From: Flavobacterium zhairuonense
GTDB lineage: Bacteria; Bacteroidota; Bacteroidia; Flavobacteriales; Flavobacteriaceae
Direction: 5' to 3'
Assembly: GCF_004352915.1 (NCBI RefSeq)
Contig: NZ_SJSY01000071.1
Location: 229,701-293,700, forward strand
Length of the DNA: 64,000 nucleotides
This document shows positions 19,237 to 26,834 of this stretch, piece after piece. The first letter of the stretch is position 1, and every line of letters starts with the position of its first letter. The notes under the pieces were generated by a model. The model searched no databases. It was not told the origin of the DNA and saw only the letters and a program-made list of their open reading frames with translations. A program made the position numbers and the translations under genes.

Positions 19237-19333
19237 TTTCACGCAGATTCTGCAGATTTTGGCAGATTTATTTTTTAGATTTTAAATAATGATCTGCGCA
19301 AATCTGCTTAAATCTTTTTAAATCTGCGTGAAA
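19237..19333. repeat. Large intergenic inverted repeat
   Basis: Perfect 13-base arms TTTCACGCAGATT (19237-19249) and AATCTGCGTGAAA (19321-19333) enclose 71 bases that contain further CAGATTT and AAATCTG copies. The transcript could fold into a long imperfect hairpin. It does not resemble a terminator, since no T run follows. Confidence 0.75.
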
Positions 19334-19465
19334 AATCTTTGCGACTTCGCTCCTGATAGTTATCGGGATTGCGAGCAAAAAAAAGTTGCGTGCTTTGCGT
19401 AATACTTTGCGTTCTTAGCGGTTAAATTAAAGCGAACTTTGCGGTTAAATGCATCTAAATAAAAA

Positions 19466-19496
19466 TTGCCTGAAATATCTAATTAGATTATCTTTG
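19466..19496 (+). promoter_or_regulatory. Promoter of ffh
   Basis: TTG at 19466-19468 and TATCTTTG at 19489-19496 are separated by 20 bases, an ideal Bacteroidota -33/-7 arrangement. They end 22 bases before the ATG. Confidence 0.7.
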
Positions 19497-19518
19497 CACT
19501 TCAAATAAAGAAAATAAT

Positions 19519-20871
19519 ATGTTTGATAATTTAAGCGATAAGTTAGATAAAGCGTTCCATATATTAAAAGGACACGGTAAAATTACAGAAGTAAACGTTG
19601 CCGATACTTTAAAAGAAGTTCGTCGTGCATTGCTTGATGCCGATGTTAACTTTAAAATTGCTAAAGATTTTACAGCTAGAGTAAAAGACAAAGCAATTGG
19701 TCAGGACGTACTTACAACATTACAGCCAGGACAATTATTAGTAAAACTGGTAAAAGATGAGTTGACAGAATTAATGGGTGGAGATGTTGCTGGTGTAAAC
19801 TTATCAGGAAATCCAACTGTTATTTTGATGTCAGGACTTCAAGGTTCTGGTAAAACTACTTTCTCAGGAAAATTAGCAAACTTCTTAAAAACTAAGAAAA
19901 ACAAGAAACCACTTCTTGTAGCTTGTGATATCTACCGTCCTGCGGCGATTAATCAGTTGCATGTTGTGGGAGATCAAATAGGTGTTGAGGTTTACTCAGA
20001 ACCAGAAAATAAAAATCCTGTAGAAATTGCTCAAAACGCAATTAAACATGCAAAAGCAAACGGTTTTAATGTTGTTATCGTCGATACAGCAGGACGTTTA
20101 GCAGTAGATCAGGAAATGATGGACGAAATTGCGCGTGTACACAAAGCGATTCAGCCACAAGAAACTTTGTTCGTTGTAGACTCTATGACAGGACAAGATG
20201 CTGTAAATACAGCAAAAGCTTTCAACGATATCTTGAATTTTGATGGAGTTATCTTAACGAAATTAGATGGTGATACTCGTGGTGGAGCTGCGCTTTCGAT
20301 CAAATCGATTGTAAACAAACCAATCAAATTTGTTGGTACTGGAGAGAAAATGGAAGCAATTGATGTTTTCTATCCAGAACGTATGGCTGAGCGTATCTTA
20401 GGAATGGGAGACGTTGTGTCGCTTGTTGAAAGAGCTCAAGAACAATTTGACGAAGAAGAAGCTAGAAAACTTCAAAAGAAAATCGCGAAAAACGAATTCG
20501 GTTTTGATGATTTCTTAACGCAGATTCAGCAAGTAAAGAAAATGGGTAACATGAAAGACTTGGTAGGAATGATACCAGGAGCTTCAAAAGCCATGAAAGA
20601 TGTAGAAATTGAGGATGATGCTTTCAAACATATCGAAGCGATCATTTATTCGATGACACCCGGAGAAAGAAGCAAGCCAGCCATTATCGACGTAAAAAGA
20701 AAAGCCAGAATCGCTAAAGGTTCCGGAACTAAAGTCGAGCAAGTAAATCAGCTGATGAAGCAATTCGACCAAATGAGCAAAATGATGAAGATGATGCAAG
20801 GTCCAGGCGGAAAAAATCTGATGAAAATGATGGGAGGCATGAAAGGAATGCCAGGAGGAATGCCGAGATAA
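19519..20871 (+). CDS. ffh: Signal recognition particle protein Ffh (SRP54)
   Basis: A 450-residue SRP GTPase that binds signal sequences of nascent membrane proteins with SRP RNA and docks with FtsY. The N domain (about 1-90) is followed by the G domain with P-loop GLQGSGKTT (106-114), DIYRPAA, DTAGRL and TKLDGDTRGG, and then the M domain from about residue 310. The C-terminus is Met- and Gly-rich (MSKMMKMMQGPGG...). Length and motifs are normal. A clear promoter precedes it. It is probably monocistronic, as the folD gene follows after a repeat-filled spacer. Confidence 0.98.
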   Translation: MFDNLSDKLDKAFHILKGHGKITEVNVADTLKEVRRALLDADVNFKIAKDFTARVKDKAIGQDVLTTLQPGQLLVKLVKDELTELMGGDVAGVNLSGNPTVILMSGLQGSGKTTFSGKLANFLKTKKNKKPLLVACDIYRPAAINQLHVVGDQIGVEVYSEPENKNPVEIAQNAIKHAKANGFNVVIVDTAGRLAVDQEMMDEIARVHKAIQPQETLFVVDSMTGQDAVNTAKAFNDILNFDGVILTKLDGDTRGGAALSIKSIVNKPIKFVGTGEKMEAIDVFYPERMAERILGMGDVVSLVERAQEQFDEEEARKLQKKIAKNEFGFDDFLTQIQQVKKMGNMKDLVGMIPGASKAMKDVEIEDDAFKHIEAIIYSMTPGERSKPAIIDVKRKARIAKGSGTKVEQVNQLMKQFDQMSKMMKMMQGPGGKNLMKMMGGMKGMPGGMPR

Positions 20872-20878
20872 TAAAATT

Positions 20879-20998
20879 AAAAGTTTCAAGTTTCAGGTTT
20901 CAAGTTATGAAACCAAAACTTGAAACTTTTTTAATTAAATATATAAGAGTTTCGTTTTTCAACTTGAAACATGAAACTTTGAACAAAAATTAAAACCT
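20879..20998. repeat. Inverted and 7-base-period repeat between ffh and folD
   Basis: Perfect 15-base arms AAAAGTTTCAAGTTT (20879-20893) and AAACTTGAAACTTTT (20916-20930) form a hairpin ending in T, which may terminate ffh. The left arm itself is a 7-base tandem (AAGTTTC, AAGTTTC, AGGTTTC). More GAAAC/GTTTC copies continue to about 20998. Confidence 0.75.
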
Positions 20999-21016
20999 GA
21001 AACAAAACAACACACA

Positions 21017-21901
21017 ATGCAACTACTAGACGGTAAAAAGACATCTAACGACATTAAAAACGAAATTGCAGCCGAGGTTCAATCTATAAAAGCAGCTGGA
21101 GGAAAAGTACCTCATTTGGCAGCGGTTTTAGTGGGAAATAACGGAGCAAGTTTGACTTACGTAGGAAGTAAAGTAAAGTCATGCCAAGAAATTGGTTTCG
21201 ATTCAACTTTAGTTGCTTTGCCAGAAACTATTACAGAAGACGAGCTTTTAGCAAAAATAAAAGAATTGAATGAAGATGATAACCTCGACGGATATATCGT
21301 TCAGTTGCCTTTGCCAAAGCATATCGATGAGCAAAAAATTCTATTAGCAATCGATCCAGATAAAGATGTAGATGGTTTTCATCCAACTAACTTTGGTAGA
21401 ATGGCTCTTGAAATGGAAAGTTTTATTCCTGCGACGCCATTTGGAATTATGGAATTGTTAGAGCGTTATAAAGTTGAAACTGCAGGAAAACATACTGTTG
21501 TAATTGGAAGAAGCCACATTGTAGGGCGTCCAATGAGTATCTTAATGAGCCGTAAAGGAAATCCTGGTGACTCGACAGTTACGTTAACACACAGCCGAAC
21601 TAAAGATTTAGCAGAATTTACTAAAAACGCAGATATCATTATCACAGCTTTAGGGGTTCCAGAATTCTTAAAAGCGGATATGGTGAAAGAAGGAGTTACC
21701 GTTATCGACGTTGGAATCACTCGCGTAGATGATGCATCAAATCCAAAAGGTTACGTTATCAAAGGTGACGTTGATTTTGATGGCGTAAGCAAAAAGGCAT
21801 CGTTTATTACGCCAGTTCCAGGTGGAGTAGGGCCAATGACAATTGCAATGTTATTAAAAAATACGCTTTTAGCTCGTAAAATGAGAAGCGCAAGAAAATA
21901 A
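21017..21901 (+). CDS. folD: Bifunctional methylenetetrahydrofolate dehydrogenase/cyclohydrolase
   Basis: A 294-residue cytoplasmic enzyme that interconverts 5,10-methylene-, methenyl- and 10-formyl-tetrahydrofolate using NADP, feeding purine and formyl-Met synthesis. It contains the catalytic YVGSK block (Tyr48, Lys52), [25 protein letters not shown] and the NADP-binding segment [13 protein letters not shown] (about 160-172), and ends with [15 protein letters not shown]. Length is normal. It stands alone between a repeat spacer and a terminator. Confidence 0.98.
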   Translation: MQLLDGKKTSNDIKNEIAAEVQSIKAAGGKVPHLAAVLVGNNGASLTYVGSKVKSCQEIGFDSTLVALPETITEDELLAKIKELNEDDNLDGYIVQLPLPKHIDEQKILLAIDPDKDVDGFHPTNFGRMALEMESFIPATPFGIMELLERYKVETAGKHTVVIGRSHIVGRPMSILMSRKGNPGDSTVTLTHSRTKDLAEFTKNADIIITALGVPEFLKADMVKEGVTVIDVGITRVDDASNPKGYVIKGDVDFDGVSKKASFITPVPGGVGPMTIAMLLKNTLLARKMRSARK

Positions 21902-21925
21902 TACAAAAAATAAAAATCAATACAG

Positions 21926-21955
21926 AAAGTCCATCTCGTAAAGATGGGCTTTTTG
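21926..21955 (+). terminator. Terminator after folD
   Basis: The stem AAAGTCCATCT / AGATGGGCTTT (one G-U pair) has a CGTAA loop and a following T run. Confidence 0.85.
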
Positions 21956-21995
21956 ATTTTACAACAAGTGATTTAAAAAACATTCGGAGTTTGAG

Positions 21996-22922
21996 ATGAA
22001 AACATTTTTTAAGAGTAATGACGGATTATTTGAAATTCCAGAATGGAGTTCGAATTGTTGGATTAACGTAGAATCACCAACGTTAGAAGAAAAAAAATAT
22101 TTATTAGAAGAACTTCAAATTCCCGAAGCTTTTTACAATGACATTGAAGATATCGACGAAAGGCCCCGTATTGAAACGGAGGATGGGTGGACATTAGTAA
22201 TTTTGCGCGTTCCAATAAAAAGAGATGATATAAAATTACCATTTTACACCATACCTTTAGGATTTGTTTTTAAAGGTGATATCAAAGTAACCATCAGTTT
22301 TTACAGAACCGAAATTATCTGTGACCTTGTTCGTTATTCTCAGAAAAAACACATTCAGATCAACGATAATTTTTGTCTCGTTTTAAGACTTTTGCTTTCG
22401 TCAAGCGTTTGGTATTTGAAATACCTTAAACAAATCAATCAAAAAATTAAACTGGCAGAAGATAACCTGGAGAAATCGATTAAAAATGAAGAATTACAGG
22501 GATTACTTCAAATTGAGAAGTGTCTCGTATTTTTTATCACTTCATTAAAAGGAAATGATGTTTTATTTCATCGGATCAAAAATCTAAAAATTCAAACCGA
22601 AAATTACGATATAGATTTAGTAGAAGATGTCGAAATTGAATTAAGTCAGGCGCAAGATACAGCAAATATTTACAGCAATATCTTGACAAGAATGGTAGAT
22701 TCATATGCTTCTGTGATTTCGAATAACATGAATAATATCATGAAGCAAATGACTTCGATTTCTATTATTCTGATGATTCCAACATTAATTGCCAGTTTAT
22801 ACGGTATGAATGTTCCTAACGGCCTGGAAGAAATTAAATATGGAATCTGGATTCTTCTTTCGATTTCGATCGTTTTATCGGCTATCGGCGTATTTCTTTT
22901 TAAAAGAAGACGATGGTTTTAA
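21996..22922 (+). CDS. CorA-family divalent metal transporter
   Basis: A 308-residue inner membrane channel of the CorA Mg/Co family. A large cytoplasmic N-terminal domain with long helices (about 1-245) is followed by two transmembrane segments. The first ends in the diagnostic YGMN motif (GMN 270-272), and the tail is basic, KRRRWF. The gene is monocistronic, with a terminator upstream and the operator-bearing promoter at 23032 downstream. Whether Mg, Co, Ni or Zn is the physiological ion cannot be read from the sequence. Confidence 0.93.
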   Translation: MKTFFKSNDGLFEIPEWSSNCWINVESPTLEEKKYLLEELQIPEAFYNDIEDIDERPRIETEDGWTLVILRVPIKRDDIKLPFYTIPLGFVFKGDIKVTISFYRTEIICDLVRYSQKKHIQINDNFCLVLRLLLSSSVWYLKYLKQINQKIKLAEDNLEKSIKNEELQGLLQIEKCLVFFITSLKGNDVLFHRIKNLKIQTENYDIDLVEDVEIELSQAQDTANIYSNILTRMVDSYASVISNNMNNIMKQMTSISIILMIPTLIASLYGMNVPNGLEEIKYGIWILLSISIVLSAIGVFLFKRRRWF

Positions 22923-23031
22923 TTTGAAGAAAATGATTTAATTTAAAACCTAATAAGTTTTGAAAACTGTACAAGTATTTTTTAGGAGAAAAATATTTTT
23001 CGATTTTTATTTGCCAATTCAAAATAAATAA

Positions 23032-23055
23032 TAACTTTGTACTGCAAAGTACTTT
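23032..23055 (+). promoter_or_regulatory. Promoter with overlapping palindromic operator, copy 1
   Basis: The perfect inverted repeat ACTTTG-N5-CAAAGT (23034-23050) overlaps the -7 element TAACTTTG (23032-23039). It runs directly into AAAGTACTTT, itself a palindrome (23046-23055). The 29-base block beginning at 23029 is repeated at 24012 upstream of the DUF4153-like gene, differing only in the 5-base centre. It is probably the binding site of the winged-helix regulator encoded at 23703. Confidence 0.7.
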
Positions 23056-23059
23056 TATT

Positions 23060-23698
23060 ATGAACCAGAAACACCAAGAAGATTTAGCACATATTCGTTC
23101 CATGATGGAGCGTTCTTCAAGATTTATATCATTAAGCGGGCTTTCAGGAGTTTTTGCAGGACTTTCGGCTTTAATAGGCGGTTTGTATGTTTACCAAATA
23201 TTTAAAGCAAATGGTATTGATTATGGGAGTGATTTTGGGAATAATTATAATAATGATTATAGCAGATCATATTCAGTTGATTTGGTGTCAGAGCTATTTT
23301 GGATTGGAATTGTAATTTTGGTTTGCGCATTTGTATTTGGAGCCTTTTTTACTATTAGAAAAAGCCGAAAATACAATTTGCCGATTTGGACATCAGCAAC
23401 AAAAAATATGTTGTTTAATTTAGCTGTTCCGCTTGCAGCGGGAGGGATATTTTGTTTGGCTTTGATCTATCATGGAAATTATGGATTAATTGCGCCGTCA
23501 ACTTTAATATTTTATGGACTTGCAGTTGTAAATGCAGAAAAATATACTTTCACTGATATTAAATATTTAGGTTTCTCGGAATTAGTTTTAGGATGTATTT
23601 CGCTTTTCTATATTGGATATGGATTGATATTTTGGATCATTGGATTTGGAGTCCTTCATATCATATACGGATTAGTAGCGTTCAAAAAATACAAATAA
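23060..23698 (+). CDS. Unknown four- to six-helix membrane protein
   Basis: This 212-residue protein has no known family that I can name. The soluble start MNQKHQEDLAHIRSMMERSSRF is followed by hydrophobic segments at about residues 25-48, 80-105, 120-145, 150-168, 172-190 and 192-207. A Gly/Asn/Tyr/Ser-rich loop, about 50-75 (DYGSDFGNNYNNDYSRSYS), lies between the first two. The next gene, a small winged-helix regulator, starts 4 bases after its stop, so the two are co-transcribed. Such membrane protein plus regulator pairs may sense an envelope condition; function is unknown. Confidence 0.8.
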   Translation: MNQKHQEDLAHIRSMMERSSRFISLSGLSGVFAGLSALIGGLYVYQIFKANGIDYGSDFGNNYNNDYSRSYSVDLVSELFWIGIVILVCAFVFGAFFTIRKSRKYNLPIWTSATKNMLFNLAVPLAAGGIFCLALIYHGNYGLIAPSTLIFYGLAVVNAEKYTFTDIKYLGFSELVLGCISLFYIGYGLIFWIIGFGVLHIIYGLVAFKKYK

Positions 23699-23702
23699 CC
23701 CA

Positions 23703-23993
23703 ATGGGAATTATTGATAAACTAAATAAAGATTTTGAAAGCCGTGTCAGATTGGGAATTATGTCCGTTCTGATGGTTAATGACTGGGTAGATTTTACCGA
23801 GATGAAAACCCTTTTGAATATCACTGACGGTAATTTAGCGAGTCATGCATCTGCTCTTGAAAAATCAGAATATATTGAAGTTAAAAAAGAATTTGTGGGC
23901 AAAAAGCCAAAAACTTCCTACCAAGTAACTGCTTTAGGACGTGCGGCTTTTAAAGAACATCTTTCTTATCTTGAAAAATTAATGAAATCTTAA
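23703..23993 (+). CDS. Small winged-helix transcriptional regulator
   Basis: A 96-residue single-domain DNA-binding protein resembling the HTH_34/MarR-ArsR-like winged-helix group (DFTEMKTLLNITDGNLASHASALEKSEYIEVKKEFVGKKPKTSYQVTALGR). The recognition helix lies at about residues 36-52 and the beta wing at about 55-75. It has no ligand or metal-binding domain. It is in an operon with the membrane protein at 23060. Two identical palindromes, one in its own promoter and one in front of 24052, are the obvious candidate operators, suggesting autoregulation plus control of the DUF4153-like gene. Confidence 0.9.
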   Translation: MGIIDKLNKDFESRVRLGIMSVLMVNDWVDFTEMKTLLNITDGNLASHASALEKSEYIEVKKEFVGKKPKTSYQVTALGRAAFKEHLSYLEKLMKS

Positions 23994-24014
23994 TAACTAT
24001 ATTTTTTTGTCTAA

Positions 24015-24038
24015 TAACTTTGAAATACAAAGTACTTT
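24015..24038 (+). promoter_or_regulatory. Promoter with overlapping palindromic operator, copy 2
   Basis: ACTTTG-AAATA-CAAAGT (24017-24033) overlaps the -7 element TAACTTTG (24015-24022) and is followed by ACTTTTA. Compared with 23029-23057, 26 of 29 bases are identical; all three differences are in the spacer of the palindrome. It lies between the regulator gene and the gene at 24052. Confidence 0.7.
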
Positions 24039-24051
24039 TAATTAAATAACC

Positions 24052-25446
24052 ATGAAAAAACACCACATTATTTTCGTTTGCAGTTTTGTTTTTTTACTGC
24101 TTTTTTATAGAGAAGATCCAGGACTGAACTGGTCTATTTTTGGACTTGTCTTAACAGGTTTTATTTGTTATTTCTTTCAAGATCGATTTACCGAAAGAAC
24201 ACATTTAATTTTGGTAGTGACATCAGTTTTGTCTGCTCTTGCTTTTGGATGGTACGGAGATGCTGCTTCTTTTTTTGCAATGGCACTTTCAATTTTATTT
24301 TTGCAATTCAAAACGCAGGAAAATAAATTAAAAATCATTCAGATTTTTCCATTGATAATCTTAAACGGAATAACTTCTTTAGGACGTATTTGGATTTTCA
24401 AGCAATGGCTTCCAGAAAAGCAAATTCATAATAATTTTGCTAAAAAGTTGGTTGCTTTTGTTTTGATTCCAGCTGTTTTTTTAGGATTATTTTTCGTTGT
24501 CTATTCTTTTGGAAGCAAACATTTTTCTTCTCTTTTTACAGATTATCAATTAGATATTGATGTGCCGCAGTTTTTGCTGTTGAGTATTGCTGGTTTTTAT
24601 ATTTCATTTAGTTTTTGGAATTATTGGGTTCCTGAAGTTTGTTATGAAAAAAATGAACTTCTTGATAATGAATTTAAGAATATTGCCGAAGTCAAAAATC
24701 AGAATACATTTTCATTTTTGGATTTGGATTTCGAAAGAAAAAGCGGTGTAATTACTTTAGGATTACTGAATTTGATGCTTTTGGTTTTTATCGTAACGTA
24801 TAATTATGAGCAGTTTTTTGAAGTAGTTACCGCGCAAGCTTCTAAATTGAGTGCCGATACGCATGAAAGAGTAAATTCTGTTATCCTTTCAATTTTAATG
24901 GCTGTTGGCGTAATTATGTTTTATTTCAAAGGTGGATTCAATTTTGACAAAAAAGCAACTCTTCTTAAAACATTGGCTAAAATCTGGATTTTTTTAAATG
25001 GAATTTTGATTGTAAGTACGATCATTAAAAATTCGGAATATGTTTCGTTTTTTGGTTTGACTTACAAACGCCTTGGAGTTTATGCTTTTCTTGTTTTAGC
25101 AATTATTGGTTTGGTTTACACTTTTTTGAAAATTTCAAAACAAAAAACAAACGCTTATTTAGTCAATCAAATGGTTTGGTATTTCTACGGAACCGTTCTT
25201 ATTTGTAGTTATGTAAATTGGGGAAATCTAATTACCAATTATAATATCTCTGTAAATAAAGGAGTAACGGCGCAATTTTTAAGCAGTTTGAATTTTAATG
25301 AAGAGGCACGCAGAGCGTATTTTGAAAAAAATCATTTAGATGGAGGTAAAACCGAAATGGAGCGAGAAGAACTAGTCGATTTTTACCAAAATTCTACATT
25401 TTTGTCTAAAGCTTTATATTATGATTTTCTAACAGAGAAAAAATAA
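24052..25446 (+). CDS. DUF4153/DUF4173-like multi-pass membrane protein
   Basis: A 464-residue membrane protein with about ten or eleven hydrophobic segments from residue 5 to about 400. A large central loop (about 195-225, charged) and a soluble C-terminus (about 405-464) are present. It resembles the DUF4153/DUF4173 group of unknown function, assigned from overall pattern only. It has its own promoter carrying the same palindrome as the neighbouring regulator operon, so it is probably repressed or activated by the small winged-helix protein. A terminator shared with the convergent rluF-like gene follows. Confidence 0.72.
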   Translation: MKKHHIIFVCSFVFLLLFYREDPGLNWSIFGLVLTGFICYFFQDRFTERTHLILVVTSVLSALAFGWYGDAASFFAMALSILFLQFKTQENKLKIIQIFPLIILNGITSLGRIWIFKQWLPEKQIHNNFAKKLVAFVLIPAVFLGLFFVVYSFGSKHFSSLFTDYQLDIDVPQFLLLSIAGFYISFSFWNYWVPEVCYEKNELLDNEFKNIAEVKNQNTFSFLDLDFERKSGVITLGLLNLMLLVFIVTYNYEQFFEVVTAQASKLSADTHERVNSVILSILMAVGVIMFYFKGGFNFDKKATLLKTLAKIWIFLNGILIVSTIIKNSEYVSFFGLTYKRLGVYAFLVLAIIGLVYTFLKISKQKTNAYLVNQMVWYFYGTVLICSYVNWGNLITNYNISVNKGVTAQFLSSLNFNEEARRAYFEKNHLDGGKTEMEREELVDFYQNSTFLSKALYYDFLTEKK

Positions 25447-25450
25447 AAAT

Positions 25451-25486
25451 AAAAAATCCGAACTGTTTTGCAGTTCGGATTTTTTT
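25451..25486. terminator. Bidirectional terminator between 24052 gene and rluF
   Basis: Perfect 15-base arms (25451-25465 and 25471-25485; core TCCGAACTG / CAGTTCGGA) have A and T runs outside and a TTTTG loop. It serves both convergent genes. Confidence 0.92.
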
Positions 25487-25497
25487 ATGAATTCAGT

Positions 25498-26316
25498 TTA
25501 ATTATCACCTCTTTTTCGAAATCTAGGATCATGTTTTGAGATAAAAGTTTTTCTTCGAGTTGGAGCAGGAGCTTCAACTTTTGGCAAACTTGCTTCTTCG
25601 GTTTTGCTCGAAGGTTCTATCAACTGATTTAATTCCTTTATTTCGTCATCAGTCAAATCGCGGTAACGACCAACCGGAACGTCTAATGAAATATTGATAA
25701 TTCGGATACGCTTCAATGCTGTAACTTCGTACCCTAAATATTCAGACATTCTTCTAATTTGACGATTTAAACCTTGTGTCAAAATGATTTTAAAAGTGTA
25801 TTTGCTGATTTGCTCCACTTTACATTTTTTGGTAACAGTATCTAAAATCGGAACTCCATTTCCCATTCTTTGAATAAAGCGTTCTGTAATAGGTTTGTTT
25901 ACTGTAACCGTGTATTCTTTTTCGTGGTTGTTTCTTGCGCGCAGAATCTTATTTACGATATCGCCATCATTGGTCATGAAAATTAATCCTTCACTGGCTT
26001 TATCCAATCTTCCAATCGGGAAAATACGTTTAGGATAATTGATATAATCGACAATATTATTTCGAACTTCTAAGTTAGTTGTGCACTCAATTCCAACAGG
26101 TTTGTTGAATGCCAAATAAATCATTTTTTCGTGCTTTTCCACGATTAACTTTCCGTCTATGCGTATTTCATCATCTGGTGAAACTTTGGTTCCCATTTCG
26201 GCAACAGCACCATTTAAAGTTACGCGTCCTTCTTCGATTAGCTTATCCGCTTCGCGACGAGAACAATAACCAGTTTCTCCAATGAATTTATTCAGACGTT
26301 TTAAATTCTCTTCCAT
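25498..26316 (-). CDS. rluF: 23S rRNA pseudouridine synthase, RluF/RluB-type
   Basis: A 272-residue RNA modification enzyme. The N-terminal S4 RNA-binding domain (about 5-50, RLNKFIGETGYCSRREADKLIEEGRV) is followed by the RsuA-type catalytic domain with catalytic Asp in IGRLDKASEGL and the block TNDGDIVNKILRARNNHEKEY. The HEKEY and LTQGLNRQIRRM segments resemble E. coli RluF (23S position 2604) more than RluB or RsuA. A basic, Pro-rich tail extends from about residue 240 (SKTEEASLPKVEAPAPTRRKTF). It has its own -7 element at 26321. Confidence 0.88.
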   Translation of the reverse strand: MEENLKRLNKFIGETGYCSRREADKLIEEGRVTLNGAVAEMGTKVSPDDEIRIDGKLIVEKHEKMIYLAFNKPVGIECTTNLEVRNNIVDYINYPKRIFPIGRLDKASEGLIFMTNDGDIVNKILRARNNHEKEYTVTVNKPITERFIQRMGNGVPILDTVTKKCKVEQISKYTFKIILTQGLNRQIRRMSEYLGYEVTALKRIRIINISLDVPVGRYRDLTDDEIKELNQLIEPSSKTEEASLPKVEAPAPTRRKTFISKHDPRFRKRGDN

Positions 26317-26320
26317 ACTG

Positions 26321-26328
26321 CAAAAGTA
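26321..26328 (-). promoter_or_regulatory. -7 element of the rluF gene
   Basis: Plus-strand CAAAAGTA is TACTTTTG on the minus strand, matching TAnnTTTG. It sits only 5 bases before the ATG, implying a very short leader or a leaderless start. Confidence 0.4.
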
Positions 26329-26348
26329 GGCAAAAAAATGATTTTAGT

Positions 26349-26364
26349 CCCGATAACTATCGGG
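26349..26364. repeat. Dispersed palindrome CCCGATAACTATCGGG
   Basis: An almost perfect palindrome, one base different from the copy at 19197-19212. Again it lies in a spacer with an 8-base-period array next to it. Confidence 0.7.
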
Positions 26365-26384
26365 ATTGATTTTAGATTTAAAAA

Positions 26385-26421
26385 CTTAGAGGCTTAGAAT
26401 CTTAGCATCTCAGAATCTTTA
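26385..26421 (+). repeat. 8-base-period array, CTTAGAAT type
   Basis: Consecutive units CTTAGAGG / CTTAGAAT / CTTAGCAT / CTCAGAAT and a decayed fifth unit run into the stop codon of the minus-strand gene at 26419. Units are nearly the same as those at 31344. Confidence 0.75.
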
Positions 26422-26766
26422 TCGATGATGAAACTCACGACTATCTTCTGGAGTTTCATTTCTTTCAAACATTCCATAATCACGAACTACAGTTGCGATT
26501 CGTAAATGATAATCTTTAAAAATGCCGTTTCGGCCTTTTTCTTGAGCGTGACGATGCATTTCAAGATTTCTCCATTGCTGGATACTTGCTTCATCTCTCC
26601 AAAAAGATAAAGACAAAATTTTTTCAGAATCACTTAAGCTTTGAAATCGTTCTATTGAAATAAATCCGTCAATATGACTTAATTCTGGTTTCAGACTCGC
26701 GGCGATATCTAGATATTCTTCTTTTTTTCCTTCATTAGGAATTACTTCAAAAATTACGGCTATCAT
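26419..26766 (-). CDS. Antibiotic-biosynthesis-monooxygenase (ABM) fold protein
   Basis: A 115-residue single-domain protein with the dimeric ferredoxin-like ABM fold. Strand MIAVIFEVIPN, helix EEYLDIAASLKPELSHIDGFISIERFQ, strand ILSLSFWRDEASIQQWRNLEMHRHAQEKGR and strand YHLRIATVVRDYGM are all characteristic. Related proteins include small oxygenases such as YgiN-like and heme-degrading enzymes, but many have no known substrate. It is probably independent of its neighbours. The His-rich C-terminus (REFHHR) is notable but of unknown meaning. Confidence 0.85.
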   Translation of the reverse strand: MIAVIFEVIPNEGKKEEYLDIAASLKPELSHIDGFISIERFQSLSDSEKILSLSFWRDEASIQQWRNLEMHRHAQEKGRNGIFKDYHLRIATVVRDYGMFERNETPEDSREFHHR

Positions 26767-26810
26767 TTTAATTGTAGATTTTAGAATTCAAATTTTGGAT
26801 TTTTGAAAAA

Positions 26811-26834
26811 CCTTTGTCCATTTGTTACTTTGTC
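26811..26834 (-). repeat. 8-base-period array, ACTTTGTC type, overlapping a gene end
   Basis: CCTTTGTC / CATTTGTT / ACTTTGTC lie in phase and span the stop codon (26825-26827) of the minus-strand hydrolase. On the other strand the units read GACAAAGT / AACAAATG / GACAAAGG, close to the array at 19130. Confidence 0.6.

Larger units (their letters stand above)
19124..19518. other. 395-base repeat-rich spacer before ffh
   Basis: No credible gene is present. In order it holds an 8-base-period array (19130-19163), a GCGCAAAG...CTTTGCGC hairpin (about 19156-19179), the palindrome CCCGATAGCTATCGGG (19197-19212), a large inverted repeat (19237-19333), an imperfect copy of the same palindrome (19352-19367), TTGCG-rich low-complexity sequence (19385-19450) and the ffh promoter (19466-19496). 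Confidence 0.75.

Noticed and set aside
24052..25446. Receptor or transporter assignment for the DUF4153-like protein
   Set aside because: Many hydrophobic segments but no transporter or enzyme motif could be identified.
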